This document shows, in pieces, positions 37,976-50,511 of a stretch of DNA of 64,000 nucleotides. The DNA comes from Daedaleopsis sinensis (Eukaryota; Basidiomycota; Agaricomycetes; Polyporales; Polyporaceae), in contig CM066310.1 in assembly GCA_033807695.1 (NCBI GenBank), positions 248,001 through 312,000 of the forward strand, read 5' to 3'. Position 1 is the first letter of the stretch, and each line of letters opens with the position of its first letter. The position numbers were made by a program, and so were the translations under genes. A model generated the notes under the pieces. The model was not told the DNA's origin and searched no databases. It was given only the letters and a program-made list of their open reading frames with translations.

Positions 37976-40900
37976 TCAATAAGAGAAGATCATGAACCAT
38001 GGGTTGAGAACGATCTGTCAGGCATCACGTCAGTCCACCGTCACGTACACACACAGCAACGGCGTATGGAGAATGGAAGGGAAGCGGGAAGTGTCGGTCT
38101 ACTCACCGGGAATGCGATATGGCAGCCGGCGAAGATACTGTAGCCGGAACCAAGTCAGCACGCGCAATCACACCGCAGGAGAAGCAGAAGCAGCGCATGG
38201 AGAAGGGGAGGAGGGAGCGAGAGAAGAGACGAGACGCACGCGAGCGGCACGATGACAGCCCAGTCCCAGCCGAGGATGCGCCAGCCGACGGGGACGAGCG
38301 AGGTGGTCATGATGACCATGAGCACGCAGCAGGCGAGGCTGAAGACGAGCGCGAGCCAGAAGCGCTTCAGGATCTTGGGCACCTCGAGCCAGAAGTTCGA
38401 GCGCTCGACCTCCTTCTTCGTCGCGCCCCAGGTGATGTTGTACGAGAAGAGGTGGGCGAGGAGCGCTTGCGAGAGGTGGATGCTCAGCCCGCCGAAGAAG
38501 AAGAAGCTGCGCGGATAAGGATACGGATAAGCATGAGAGTGCGGTCAGGGTGAAGTCAAGGTGATACGCACAAGAACGGGACCCATGTGAGGTTCTCGAT
38601 GAGCGAGTCGATGAGGTTGCGCTGCCCGAGGCGGTACTCGAGCAGGGTGAAGCCGACGTTACCCGCTCCCGGGAAGACGACAGTGCAGGCGAGCCAGATC
38701 TCGAAGCTGTGCTCGTAAAAGCCGTCGACCTATTCAGCCGCGGTCGGAGTGAGCATCGCAAAACACAAAGGGCGGCGGGATGGTGGAGCACACGCACCGA
38801 GATGCTCCAGCCGAGCAGGAAGTAGTTGAGGATGGCCAATATCGACGATGCTGCGAGACCGTCTGTGTGGAGTCGCATGAAATGAGTTCCGATATCTTTG
38901 GTGGAGAGACAATTAATACTAACAATACGAGAACATATCTACGAGTAATACGGTCAGCGACTATCCGAGCCATTTGAGGTCAGATAGACGTACATGCCAT
39001 CATGCTGATCTTGTAGTGTACTGGAGCGTTGGACCAAATGAACGTCCGGAGCTGCTTCGTGATTGGCCCCATGCGCCACCAGTCAATGAGCGGGTTGAAT
39101 ATCAGCTCGTTGCAGCCTGCTCGACGGCGCGCGGCCAGAGTGAGCAGATGATACCAGCACCTGGAGCATCAAGACCACGCACCATATGCGTATTTTTGCC
39201 AGCGATTGAGCTCATCGTCGCACGTCAGCGACACGCCCTCCTTGAACCCGCCCTCGGAGTACGTCGCCCAGCGGATGATATAGCCAGCGAGCTGCAGGCG
39301 CAACGCCATGTCGAAGTCTTCGGACACGTTCGTCTCGCTCCAGATCTTCGTCTTCCCGTCCGCCTCGTCCACGAACGCCGCATCCTGCAGCGCGCTCCAG
39401 CGCAGGAACGCGTTGTGCCCGACGAACGGCGCGACCTCCCCGTTCGCGCACCCGACGCTGATGCACTTGTTGATGCGCCGCGTGAAGTGCGCGATCCCGT
39501 TCTCGAAATAGTGATGCGCGACCTGCATCACGTCCGACTCGTGCTGGATGATCGCGACCTCCGGGCACTCCGCGAGCTCGCGCGCCGCGTCGCGCAGGCA
39601 GTCCTCGGGCACGATCGTGTCCGAGTCGACGATGAGGATGATCTCTCCCACGCGGATAGAGCGCCCGTTCGCGGCCCACGGGCGGTGCCGGCCGCCGCTC
39701 TCGGCAAACATGTCCTCGAGCGCGAGCTCGAGCGCGCGGTCCTCGAGCGGCTCGTCGACGGTGTCCACCGCGCCCTGCGCCTCGAGCGCCGCGAGGTGCT
39801 CCTCGAGCTTGAGCGAGAGCGCGAGGCCGTAGTTCATGTTCGACGCCTTCTTGAAGCGGCCCGCGCGCTTGTACCCGTCGGGCGCGGACGAGTGCGGTGG
39901 GCGCGCGACCCAGCCGATGTTGTGGTCCGCGTAGAACGCCTTGCGCGCGGCCTGGTCTTCAGCGGAGAGGAGCTGCAGGCCGTCCTCGTTGATGAAGATC
40001 GAGGATGTGCCGCCCTGGCGGGCGTAGGTCTGCATGGCCTTCTTAAGCGAGTACACGGAGGGCGCGCTGCGTAAGTGCAAGAATTTGGATATCAGCGTGC
40101 GTGGCGCGAGAGAGGGAGATTGTCAAGAGAACACCGAGGAGGATCACGGGACAGATAGAGCGCGTCGCGGGAGAGGCGTATGCTCCCCGCTGTGAGCATA
40201 TCTAGCGGAGCGCTGGCAGCGCGTACGCACAACATGCGCATATGACCGCGACGCCGGAGCGGGGATCTGCAGACGAGATCTCACGGTGCACTTACATCGT
40301 TTCCGTCAAGCTCTCCTTGTAAACCGGCATCTGGATCGTGATGTGCGGCAGATTCGAATCAACGGTCTTGTTCGGCGCCGCGCGAATAGCGGAGTAGTAC
40401 TTCGAGTTCTCGTGGAACTGTGACACTGGCCCGAGCCTAAGAGGGAAGTCAGCTTTCCTCAATCTCTGTGGGGCATACGGGGAGCGGACGCACACATAGG
40501 AGACATTGCTGATGATCTGCAAACAGAAGAACTATGCAAGAATAGGCGTCAGCACAGGCAGCAGAACACAGACGCGGCGGCGACTTACGAGCGACACACA
40601 GAGCAGGAACGGCGAGGTGACCAAGAGAGCCCAGCGTGTCCACCGCCCGTCGAGAAGCGACTCTTCAAGCATAATGGAGATTCCGGTACAGATGAAGACT
40701 GTCCACAGGTGGTCAGCACGCATCCACTTCTCCGTGCAAGCACTGGTACGCACAGATGGACATGGCGACCCCGAGCCCGTTGTAGAACGGGGCGACGAGG
40801 CGGATCGGCCGGGGCGACGGCCCCTCCGCGGTCTTCTCCACATCGTCCTTGTCTGCAACCCAGTACGAGAACCCCCAGAAGCGTTTCTTCTTCTTCTTGT

Positions 40901-41920
40901 CCTTCGCGGGCTGCGTACGCGCGACCTCCTTGGTCGCATCGACTTCCTCTTTTCTCTCCGCGAGGTGCGCCTCGGATGAGGCGTTCGTCGACGGGAAGTT
41001 GGCGGAAGCGATGGAGAGGTTGTCGGAGCGGTGCTTCCACACGAGCTTGATGAGCTTGCCCTCGAAGTCGTGGCAGGTCGGGATGATGTTGTCGAGGTTG
41101 TACGACCAGACGATCAGCACCCGCTCGTCGCGCTGTGCACCCAATCAGAACCGTAAGCAAGTGCAATCATGACGGTGACAGCGGAGGCATTAGACACGGG
41201 GATAGATGCTCTCATGTAGAGGGCAGTGGCCGGGCGAGCGCCGGGTGTCGTCATCTCGCCTGAGCGCCCTCGGCCCACGAGTGCGGATCGTCGATGCTGA
41301 GACCACGGCCGAGGGAGCTACGCGGATAGAAACAGTACTCACAATGAAAGCACCGCACTGCTCTTTGTCGGCGGTTCCGAGGAGCGAGATTGTATCAATG
41401 ACCTGTATCCGCGTGTTCTGGTCTATGTAGATCGCATCCGCATCTTGTTTCCTGTAGTTCCACATCCACATCCACATCCGTAGTCGCGGAGAATTGATGA
41501 GCGAGACCACACCGCAGGGAGGAACCGGACACGCACACTGTGGCAAGAGAAGCGTTGATCGCCGCGCTGCGGAGTTTGACGGCGACGACGGGGTTGAGCA
41601 GACGCACGGCGGCCTCGAAAGGTTCGAGGTGTGGGTTCTCGTAAGGGAAGACACGGAAGACGCCACTGTCGACGCGAATGCAGACCCCGGCGTGTATGTT
41701 CTCCTCCGATGGCTTGAACCACGCGTCTCCTTGCGTCTAGGAACAGTCGGCGTCAGCAGCAGCGGCAGTAAGGCACAGGGAACGGGGAGCTGGGAACGGG
41801 GAGGATAAAACGGGGGGAAGGGAACGAGGAGGAGCATGATTGAGAGGGAGAGGCGGAGGAAGAGAGACGTGCCTGCTTGAAGATGTGGTGGAGGAGAGCG
41901 TCGTAGGCGTCGTAGTCCAT
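37976..41920 (-). CDS. Family 2 glycosyltransferase, polysaccharide-synthase type (copy 3)
   Basis: 868-aa GT2 synthase on the minus strand, the duplication partner of copy 1. Exons in coding order: 41920-41873, 41736-41537, 41451-41343, 41132-40754, 40698-40589, 40531-40494, 40436-40296, 40066-39183, 39116-38994, 38938-38924, 38862-38798, 38729-38572, 38506-38240, 38137-38107, 38014-37976. Most exons have the same length as in copy 1; exon 4 is 15 nt shorter (a linker deletion of five codons). VDSDT, SEDFD and ELNRW and all membrane segments are intact. The first intron begins with GC instead of GT (CAG|GCACGT), a rarer but functional donor class; the other introns are GT-AG. With frame, motifs and splice sites kept, the gene is probably active. 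Expected role as for copy 1: wall polysaccharide synthesis, polymer unknown. Confidence 0.88.
41867..41876 (-). promoter_or_regulatory. Non-canonical GC 5' splice site, GT2 copy 3 intron 1
   Basis: Minus-strand reading is AAGCAG|GCACGT, where copy 1 has AAGCAG|GTATGT and copy 2 AAGCAG|GTCCGT. Using the GT four bases downstream would break the frame against the phase-0 acceptor, so a GC-AG intron is the simplest model. Confidence 0.65.
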
Positions 41921-42042
41921 GGCGGGCGGGCTGAGATACGGGCAATATTGACGGTCTAGTGGGAGTGAGGTAACAGCGACGTGCAGAGGGATAGCCGTAC
42001 GACCGGGAGGTCAAACCTGGGGGGGATAGCGGCTCAAAGGTC

Positions 42043-42050
42043 CCTATATA
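42043..42050 (-). promoter_or_regulatory. TATA box of GT2 copy 3
   Basis: TATATAGG on the minus strand about 125 nt before the start codon, in the position of the TATATAAG of copy 1. Confidence 0.55.
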
Positions 42051-45000
42051 GCTATACGTAGGGGAGCGGGAGCGGGTCTGGTAGGGATAGACATCCCTTG
42101 TCCACATCGGCATGTGCCGTCGCCGTACCAGGGTTCCATGGCACGCATGTCGCAGGTACAGGCTGCCGGGGTGTTCCATCAGCGTAGTGACAAACAACGA
42201 AGAAGGAAAGAGGCAGGTGTTTGGAAGAGAAGGATGTACCTGCGCGCACTGCGAACGCCGCGCTATCAAAGTCACCGATCACACCCAATGCCGGCGTTGT
42301 TGGGGTGACATAAGACACCCTGACAGGAGACTCGGCGCTGCGCCCTCCCACCCGCCACAATGCGTAGGTAGGACGGTAACACGCTTCCCGTCACACATCG
42401 AGAAATCTGTAATCTTGATCATTGTCTCGGTCGTTCCGTAAACCCTGTATCTGACGCGGGCAAGGGCAACTCGGCTCAGCGTGTGGTTCGTGGGCGCTGG
42501 ACCGGTTACAATCTGGCGTATGCATCAGCTTGCATCATGTGGGTGCCGCCCGACGTACCTCCGCACTACCGAGAGGAGGCGCTCGATGCTCAGGCCTGGC
42601 GTCATCGAGCGAGCCTGACGGCGTTATAGAATCAGAGTGGTGTTTGGATTAACATACGAGGCCCATTGATCACGCACAAGAACATTCATCGTCCTGAGCG
42701 ACAGGGCGCCGCGATGGTGTGGCTCGCGGAACGTGTGACACATTAATAATGTTCAACCGTCCTTTGCATTCCGACCGAGCTTGGTGTAGAGGCGCTAAGC
42801 ACCTTTCTGTTCGATGTGCGAGCAACCAAGGAATGCCGAATAGTGCCGATGCTGGCAGTCTCGCAGGGCCGTTTTGCGAGGTTGGCATTTGGAGGAAAAA
42901 CGTTGGGGAGGAATTGAGGCTTAAAGCTTATCGACGTAATACATCGCCTCTAAAACGAGCGCGGATCCCAGTCATAGTCCACAAAGATCCGCTAGTCGCG
43001 CCTTATAATCGGTGCACGGCGAGGTTGAACATCTGCAACGGAACTAGACTGGAATTTGACTTTCCTGCAAGGTTCGTCTGAGAGCGGTCAAAAGTCTGTC
43101 AGTGCACGTCTGAATGCTCGGAAGAAGCTTGCGACAGCTTGGGAAGCCGACCTTGGTGCATGCACAAGCATCGCCGGAGCGTGAACCTCCCAAAATTGGC
43201 TCAGGTTGCTGCTGAAGCTGATGTGGTTCGAGATAACGTCCTTTAAACGCCCAACGTCGACGTGGGAAGTATATTTCTTTTGACGCTTGGAGGCAGTGGG
43301 AGGGAAAGACTCTTCCTCCGACGTCCTTGCGACGTCCATCGCCTGCCTTCATGCACATGTCTTGCATCATCGTCCAAGCTATCCGATATTCATACCGACG
43401 CCGGTATGATAACTCGTCGTTGTGTTTCTCCGCACTTTTCTCACGCTTCCTGGCCTCCGGTCTCAGATCTCATGCATTATGCCCTACGTCCCAGTACGTC
43501 CCCTAGCTGGCACAGAGTCGCATCGATATTGAAACAGGGAATGCTTGTCTTGCTTAACTTGCAGTAATTCCGTCAACCCAAACCATGGATGTCCGTTGAC
43601 GTTTGCATAAGTATAAGGCACCGGTCACAGCATCTGTCACCCGCGCGCGAGCGTACTGGCACGAGGGGGCCGTCGTGCCGCCGGGACAGCGATAGAGTTG
43701 GGTGAAGACATGCGAAGGCCCTGCCTAAGTTGTCCTCTTCATCGACGTTACTCCCACCTCTGGCGCAAGACCTACGGCAGAGCGGCCACCGGGCTGCCAG
43801 GACATTGACAGCGACGACTCGGATGCACAGCAGCGCACCCGAGCTGGCGGGGGATCCCAATATCATCGTCGTTCCTATGCCGTCGGCTTTGGAGTGGCTT
43901 CGTATTTACCAAGGTCTAGCACTAGCCACCAGGTGCGCACACGTCTACTCTGCGTCTACTATCCCACGTCCACGTCGCTGTCCACGTCAGAGACAGGCTG
44001 GTCGGCGCACAGGCAAAACCCACCGTATCTTGTCCTTGTATACGTAGATCCTCTCGTTAGAGCGCGGCCGGCAGCTTTGCGTGCCTGCGCGAGTGCGAAC
44101 GGGGCTGACTATTCCCGGAGGTTCCTTGCCCGACTGTGCCATGACGTAGCGTCTATAACCGGCCCCGTCCGACACGGGCGTGAATCCGTCGACTTTGTGG
44201 ACGCACGGACGCACTCACAAGGTATGTGCCCTACCCAAATCCCTCGGAACCCTTTCGCTGACGCCTGTGCATGCGTGGTTCCTTATACTGTGCGCTCCGC
44301 GCTCCCGAGTAGACTCATTCGACGTCGAGAGGCCGGGCGCCGACAAAGTCTCAGGCCGTTCGACAACGATCAGAAGCATTTTTCCAGGCATAGTGCTGAC
44401 ACCGTGATCGTGATCCCAGGTATCGATATCCGCATGCTCAACGTGCAAAGGCTTCTTGAAGACGTATGCCAAGCGCATGTTTCGGTTCGCACTCCTTCTC
44501 CCGCCGTCCCTTTCAACCCTCAACGTGACAATCGACCTGCGCTGCTTGACATGCCGCAAATATAACACTTCCGGCTCGCCCAGGTAGGCCGCAGTAACGA
44601 AGACGTCGACCTGCCCCTGATACCAAATTATCGTCGAGAGTCAACCAAGAGAGCGTCGCTCTCCCCTTCATTCCCCCCCTTTTCTACATGCACATGGGAC
44701 TTTGAGCTGCTGTCGGACAGAATAACGGGTCAAGGTGCGTCATACCTCTCTCAGCTCATGACGTATGTGCGAATCTACTCTCGTTGTTTCCCTAGCACTG
44801 GTCCAGGCATAGTCAGAAACTTCACCGTTGCGGTAAGTCCGCGCATAAACTACCGGGCAGCGGACTGGTATTGCATATTCGTACTTTCCGTCGTCCACGC
44901 GCGTCGTATAGGCTAGATCTTGGCTGGTGCTTGGAGGGACCACATCTGTGCAAGGTTCCACGTTATATCCGCAGCACATGGATGTGCCATAGTCTGACTG

Positions 45001-45827
45001 ACTAGCTGTAGCTGTACTTTTCGCATCTCCATATTCCGAAGTTTCCTGCCCGAATTCCGTCTGTGTGTAGATACCGAGACCCTCGGGATTGGTCTGCCAT
45101 CGGAGAACAACATGTGTTCAGCGGTCATCACTACCTGGTCTGTTGATGTTCCTCCAGAACTCCCCGCATCCTATACTCACTGTTCATCAGAAATGCTGCG
45201 CATAGCTCAGTTCCATGCCCATCGGACTTCGTACGTAGTCGGGAGGCCGAGAAACTCGGAGACTGTCCAACAGTCGCGAGAATTGCGCGGGTTCGCATGT
45301 GCGCATGCGTACATCCACACACGTATACTCTCTCTGGCAGAGAAGCGCGCGTGTAGCGCTCCTCTTGCTGAACTTTTGCAGGTCAGAACAGATGGACATC
45401 GAGCATCCGAGCTCCTCCTCCGACGGCATCTCGGACGAGCCATCGGAAAGCCAGCCGGGCACCCCGGAGACGCGCTATCCTCGACGGTCGACATAAGGAT
45501 GACGGGGTACCATACGCATTGGCGGACGGCTCCCGGCCAACTCCGCTACCCCACAGTCCACAGCTGAGGCCTGAAGCCCGAGGCCAGGCCTGGGGTGCGC
45601 AAAGTGAAACGCTTCACTCGACACGGATCTTGACAGCGAACTGGATGGGCGAAGGCACTGCACGGACAGCTGCCCGCTCTCCCTCCCTTTGGGGCAACAG
45701 CATTAGTGACGCGACTCAACTCAGGTTCGGTCGGCCGACGAAGCCCGCCTTCGACCCCGGTGCGCTGCGTGGAGTGCGAGTTGCGGTTGCGGTGCAGAAT
45801 GTCTGTCATCGACATCCCCCGGCCGCC

Positions 45828-45861
45828 TTCAAGCTTCAAGCTCCAGGCTCCAGGCTCCAGG
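45828..45861. repeat. Heptamer array (TTCAAGC / TCCAGGC)n
   Basis: Two types of 7-bp unit follow each other. It occupies the place equivalent to the TTCCAGG array at 6611-6637 in the other arm. Confidence 0.8.
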
Positions 45862-46179
45862 TCGACAGATTGAACTATGGCGGGCGGGCGGCGGGTGCGC
45901 TCTCGCGTGTGTAGCGTCTACCAGGCCCGGCTTCGAAATTAGCGTGGTATTCGCGACGCGGGCCTCGACCCGGCGGCGTCGCGGTGCGCGTACCTTCGTG
46001 CTCATAGAACTCTAATCTAGATATTTTCATCCTGGCGCCGCGTGTGCATCACGGTCACCCGAGGTGTCTGCAGTCGGCGTCGGGTGGTGTGCTCGGGGTG
46101 ATCACGTCTCGTGCGTCCGCCGCCGCCGATCAGCGGTTCGGGCACTCGGGCTCACTGACAGGCATGAGTCGGGACCTTC

Positions 46180-46203
46180 AGCTTCAAGCTTCAAGCTTCA
46201 AGC
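46180..46203. repeat. Heptamer array (TTCAAGC)n
   Basis: Three exact copies of TTCAAGC plus a partial one. Confidence 0.85.
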
Positions 46204-48720
46204 GTCGACGCCATGACATAATGAATGATATCACTCATCCAGGTTGGATGAAGGAGGGTGCAATATGTATTCAGTCACTTCGATGTCGCAGCTCGCCTTT
46301 AGGACAGTCTCCTGGAACCGCAACAAATATTACAAACGGTTGCTGCCACATAATAACCCTCTCACACGACTCTGAGCACAGCGGTGACATCAATATGCGG
46401 CAGACATCATGAATCTCTGCTTGCCTGAATGGAAGAGGAAATGTCGAGATATGGAGAAGCATTCACACATGCCACTCGGTAGTCCTGAGAGGAATCTCTA
46501 TCTGCAGATGAGATTGAAAGGGAGGGCTAGCAGTTTTCGATAACCTGCTGTTATCCTTGGACATGTCTGGGCAGTAACAGGGGGCATGTATATGTATCAA
46601 GTGAACAGCGTTGATCATCTCCTTGGCGAAACCCAAACCTACGGTATATCGTTCGGTCGATTCAACGAACTCGACACCATTCTCCAATACGGCCGGAACT
46701 AGAAGAGATCGAATGAGACGTTGCACTACGCTAGACGAAACAATCAATCAGTAGCAAGATGTCAGTTGCGGTATACGGAGTTCGAGAATACACTGGCACT
46801 TACTTCTACGTCCTGAGCCGCGACTGTAGAGCACACTCGCATCGAAAGAAGACTAGCACCGCTAATTCACCGACACTCAGGCCCGACTCGGCCAGCGGTG
46901 ACCATGATGAAGGAGCTTGAACACCGCCAACGAGCATTGCTGATCAGGGCGGCCGACGCCCGGGAAGCTGCACCAAAACTTGCAATGACAGCTATCTGCG
47001 GGAGTCACTATGCGGGCTTGATATGCAGAGTGAAGAGTGAACGGAGTGAGACCTCCACGCAGTGACTGTTAAATCTAAGGTGATTAGCTGTTTTTTGGGG
47101 ACCCAGACGAATTGAAGAGTACCTCTGGGAATGTAGAGTCATGTTAGTTTGGTTCGTGGCGGAAAAGGGCATATCCTTTGACAGAATGTCGTACAAAAGA
47201 CTAGATTATCCTCAATGGGCTCCGACGGCGTGGACCTGTGCGACATCCTCTTAGATAGCGGGGTGAGTCCGAGTCCTCCGGATAAATCTGAGAAGCTGAG
47301 GTCGACCACGAGTCGTACGGTGCTTCTATTCACCGGTTGTGTATGCGCTGAACTCGAGAGAATCTCGTGGGTTAGTTATTTTTGCAGCTAAGAAAATCCA
47401 CGAAAGGGGTAAACCGTATCTGTGACACAGACTGCCACTACTAGCTCAAGCGCAATGATGGATACTTGGCCGTCAAAGTCGGAGTAAAGATCCAGAAGGA
47501 ACGGACCTTTAATCTTGGATGTTCCCCCCAGACCACGACGAGCCTTCAATTGGAGAACTTGTCGATGAGATCGTCGAATACGCAGCTGGCACTTCTGGGG
47601 TCCATCTCAAATTGTTCTCTACCACCTGCTGCGGATCCAGGGCTGGTGCGACAGGCTGGAGTACATGGTTGTGCTGGACGTCACGGGTAGTTGTGAGCAG
47701 GATAAAGTGCAGTTCGAGTTCATCAAATCCTCTGCCGATTAGAATGCGTCGATGTGGACGACACGTTCGTAGACCCTTCAACTGTTGAGCGGAGCTTCAT
47801 CATCCGCGCAGCCTGTGGTGTGCAGATCTGTCGACGCGTTAGCCTGGACCTGCTGGTGCATCTGCGGAGATTCACCTGATTTGAAATAGAGATATGGCGT
47901 GCACAGTGCCGCCCGTGAGCTACGGTCCAAAGGCAGCCGGCGCGGACCTATCACCACGGCCTCAGTAGGCGGAGTGAGCAAGTACGGGAGGGTATCTGCC
48001 TCTCTAGCCGCTGTCAAAGCTGTTACTGTATTCTAGATGCTTCTATGATCCAAGATATGTGAGATACTGGTGTTCAGGACTTGCAATACGAGGTCGAGAT
48101 GTATAACAAGGTCTGGGGAGAGAAGAGGCAGAAGGCGACTTATATGCGCGTACTGAGACCAAATAGACGGGAGGGATGCCGTGGCAGTAGATTAAGTGAC
48201 ATGCTGTGGGTCATTGAGCATGTGAATTGACCTTTCGGGGAGGGATGTAGCGTTCTGGAACTATGAAGATGAAATTGATGCCGAATATCTTGCTTGAGCT
48301 CCGCGGCAAGCCCTGTGATAAGGAGGCTCATGAACATGGGATCCCCGGCGTGCCCGTGAATTCTAGGGAAAGGCGTACGTAAGGCAGCTAGTGGATAATT
48401 GAGTCCGGAAATTGGCACATATGGTCGTGATCATGAGCAAAGATGCAAGAACATACGTGGGATACTACTCAGGACGAGCTGAGATCACAGCAGCTTGATA
48501 GCAATGATGCGCTCGTGGAGCTTGCTGAGGTCGAAGTTTCGCAGTCTTCGGGGGATGTTAACAAGCGCTCCCACGGCCCGGGGGCCGGGGCACTGCCTTG
48601 AAGCGTCTCCCTCGTCACGGCCACGGAGTCACGCCACGTCGGAGTCACGCCCCCTGGTTGACCGTCTTCGTTCCGCCCACACCCTCCGATGATTCAACGG
48701 GTTCATAACAAAGCTAACCT

Positions 48721-50039
48721 GACCTTGAAGGGCTTACAGATGCATCCAATTTGAGCCCCCACTCTGTATCATGCTAACTTAAGAGATAAATCTCGCCGCC
48801 ATCTCTGCCAACTTTCACAACTTGCGGTAAAAGCAAGTTACAGAAGGCTATGGCGGCCTCTCTGCTATGGAGGAGCGATTCGGGCACCCGCTGAGGCATT
48901 GAAGATTAGAATGCAGACAAAATTGAGCTTGTAAGTACAGTACCTCCCATCCAGTGTATATGAGCCGCCGGGTTGACTTGTGCATCAACCCCGGCGAGAT
49001 CGTCAACCATATCATCCTTAACACCGTATACTAGTAATCGCACATTCATTGAACTTCTTAGGCTTGGGCCTCATAATCCTGGACGGTCCTAGTGAAGTTA
49101 TCGATCTTGCCGTGATTTACAATTACCCGAGTGCAAGCTATTGAACGCCCTGCAACCGACACCCGCAAGGTGCACGAGATTCGAGGTCCTGCTCCCGATA
49201 CTGGTCCGTCATCGTCTGCTGGTGATTCTCTGGTTCTGTGCTAATTCATTACGGCGAAGGGAAAGACGAGCAGCCTCCTGTGCTTCCTGCGAAGGAAGGC
49301 ACCTTCGTGCTTCAGTACGTCTGTATCCACTTCCAGATGGTCATCGCGGAGAAGTGACAGACTATCTATTGGCGACGATACCCTCATCGCCGGGCACCCT
49401 GTGTACGCCGCACGATACGCGTGGCTTGATCGGCCTACGAACGCATGAATACGTGGCGTGGAACGAGGAAGTCCTAAGAACCCTAGCACCACACTCCCCA
49501 CGTACGAAGGCACCTAGAGCGAGGACGACGGGAAGGTTGGTGGCCAGTGCGCCGTCGTGTGCGATCTCCAGTTGGCGAGTGGCTGCCACTACAGGATGAC
49601 AGGATAGCAACAGCAGAGACTACCACTCACAGTGTTCCGTTACACTTTGATACTATTTTGAAAGTCGAGCTGTTGTCTCCATAACTTCACTACAGACGAC
49701 GGCCGAGCGAGTCGCACACCCTTAGTAGTAGACGCCCATGCTGTACGGCAGATTTAGTACCTCCGACACACAGCAGACATTGCGTGCAGCGCCTTTGCTT
49801 GCACCGGTACTTCGAAGCTCCGACTCCTCGTTCCTTTGAAAAGCATACAAGAACCGGACTAGCACTTCAGTACAATAAGTGCTGATCAAACTGTCACCAC
49901 GGTCATACTTCCCTACAGCATCAGCCGGTCTTTGGTTCGCTGGTTCTACGTCCCTTATATCTCCCTTATCCACTACTGAGCCGTCCTTCCCGCTATCATT
50001 GACACCCCTGCGACAGCTCTCTATCGATCATTCTCTCCC
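48721..50039. other. Lower-GC stretch beyond the duplication, no gene seen
   Basis: Past the end of the duplicated arm the base composition becomes richer in A/T. Open frames are short and I find no splice-supported gene. It leads into a DUF6534-like fragment and Helitron DNA, so it may be old transposon sequence. Confidence 0.4.
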
Positions 50040-50377
50040 ATGTCCACACAAGCACCCTCAATAGACAAGACATTCGGAGCGATTCTGATTGGGACGTTTG
50101 TGGCTGCAGGGTGAGTTGCCAGCAAAGTTCAACAGTTCACGTTCAGACGATACGCTCGTCGCTCGCTCACATTGGGCGCTCAGATTGTATGGATTAACAC
50201 TCCACCAAGCCTCTCGTTACTTTCGGGTATACGGCGATGACAACATCACATGCAAAGGCGTGGTGGGTATCTACATTCGCCTCTGTACAACGATTTCTTT
50301 GCTCATGAACAGCTTACTAGGCTCTTATAACAGTGTACATTTATGTCCTCATCTGGACGACAATAGTACATAGCTAA
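50040..50377 (+). pseudogene. Truncated DUF6534/DUF6533-type membrane protein gene
   Basis: Three short exons (50040-50110, 50184-50266, 50334-50377) with GT-AG introns of 73 and 67 nt join into 65 codons. The peptide begins MSTQAPSIDKTFGAILIG, continues VAAGLYGLTLHQASRYF, and ends in a hydrophobic VYIYVLIWTTIVH. This is the usual start of the large agaricomycete family of seven-helix DUF6534 proteins: a short Asp-containing leader, a first membrane helix with LYG, then a YF-containing loop and the second helix. Full members are around 300 aa; here a TAA at 50375-50377 ends it. A further family-like piece may continue at about 50390-50462 before Helitron DNA begins. It is most likely a gene cut short by mobile-element activity. 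The function of the family is unknown. Confidence 0.5.
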
Positions 50378-50511
50378 CCGTTGCTACTACAGCTACCACT
50401 TGGTTTGGAGTGGGCCATTCCTGGCAAGGACGATTGATGAGGATGGGGGGACCGAGGAGCTGATATGTTAGATGATAGATAGTAATAATAAATTATAAGA
50501 TGTAATATAAC

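Larger units (their letters stand above)
37310..48720. repeat. Right arm of the inverted segmental duplication
   Basis: Inverted counterpart of 3650-15290, with the same order of matching blocks and GT2 copy 3 in the equivalent place. Outside the gene the match is patchy with many small indels. I find no other convincing gene, although open frames at equivalent places (for example 42719-43081 here and 9664-10068 in the left arm) look alike; their frames are not kept between the arms. Confidence 0.75.

Noticed and set aside
38974..40074. Long open frame of 366 codons on the plus strand, and similar ones opposite the other GT2 copies (12900-13691, 33421-34659)
   Set aside because: They lie antisense to the large GT2 exon 8, whose GC-rich third positions keep the opposite frame open. 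The peptide is Arg/Val/Ala-rich, as expected for such shadows, and recurs only because the exon is repeated.
46463..46747. Minus-strand stretch with a protein-like piece (VLENGVEFVESTERYTVGLGFAKEMINAV)
   Set aside because: It looks somewhat coding, but I find no splice-supported extension, start or known family, so I do not list it as a gene.
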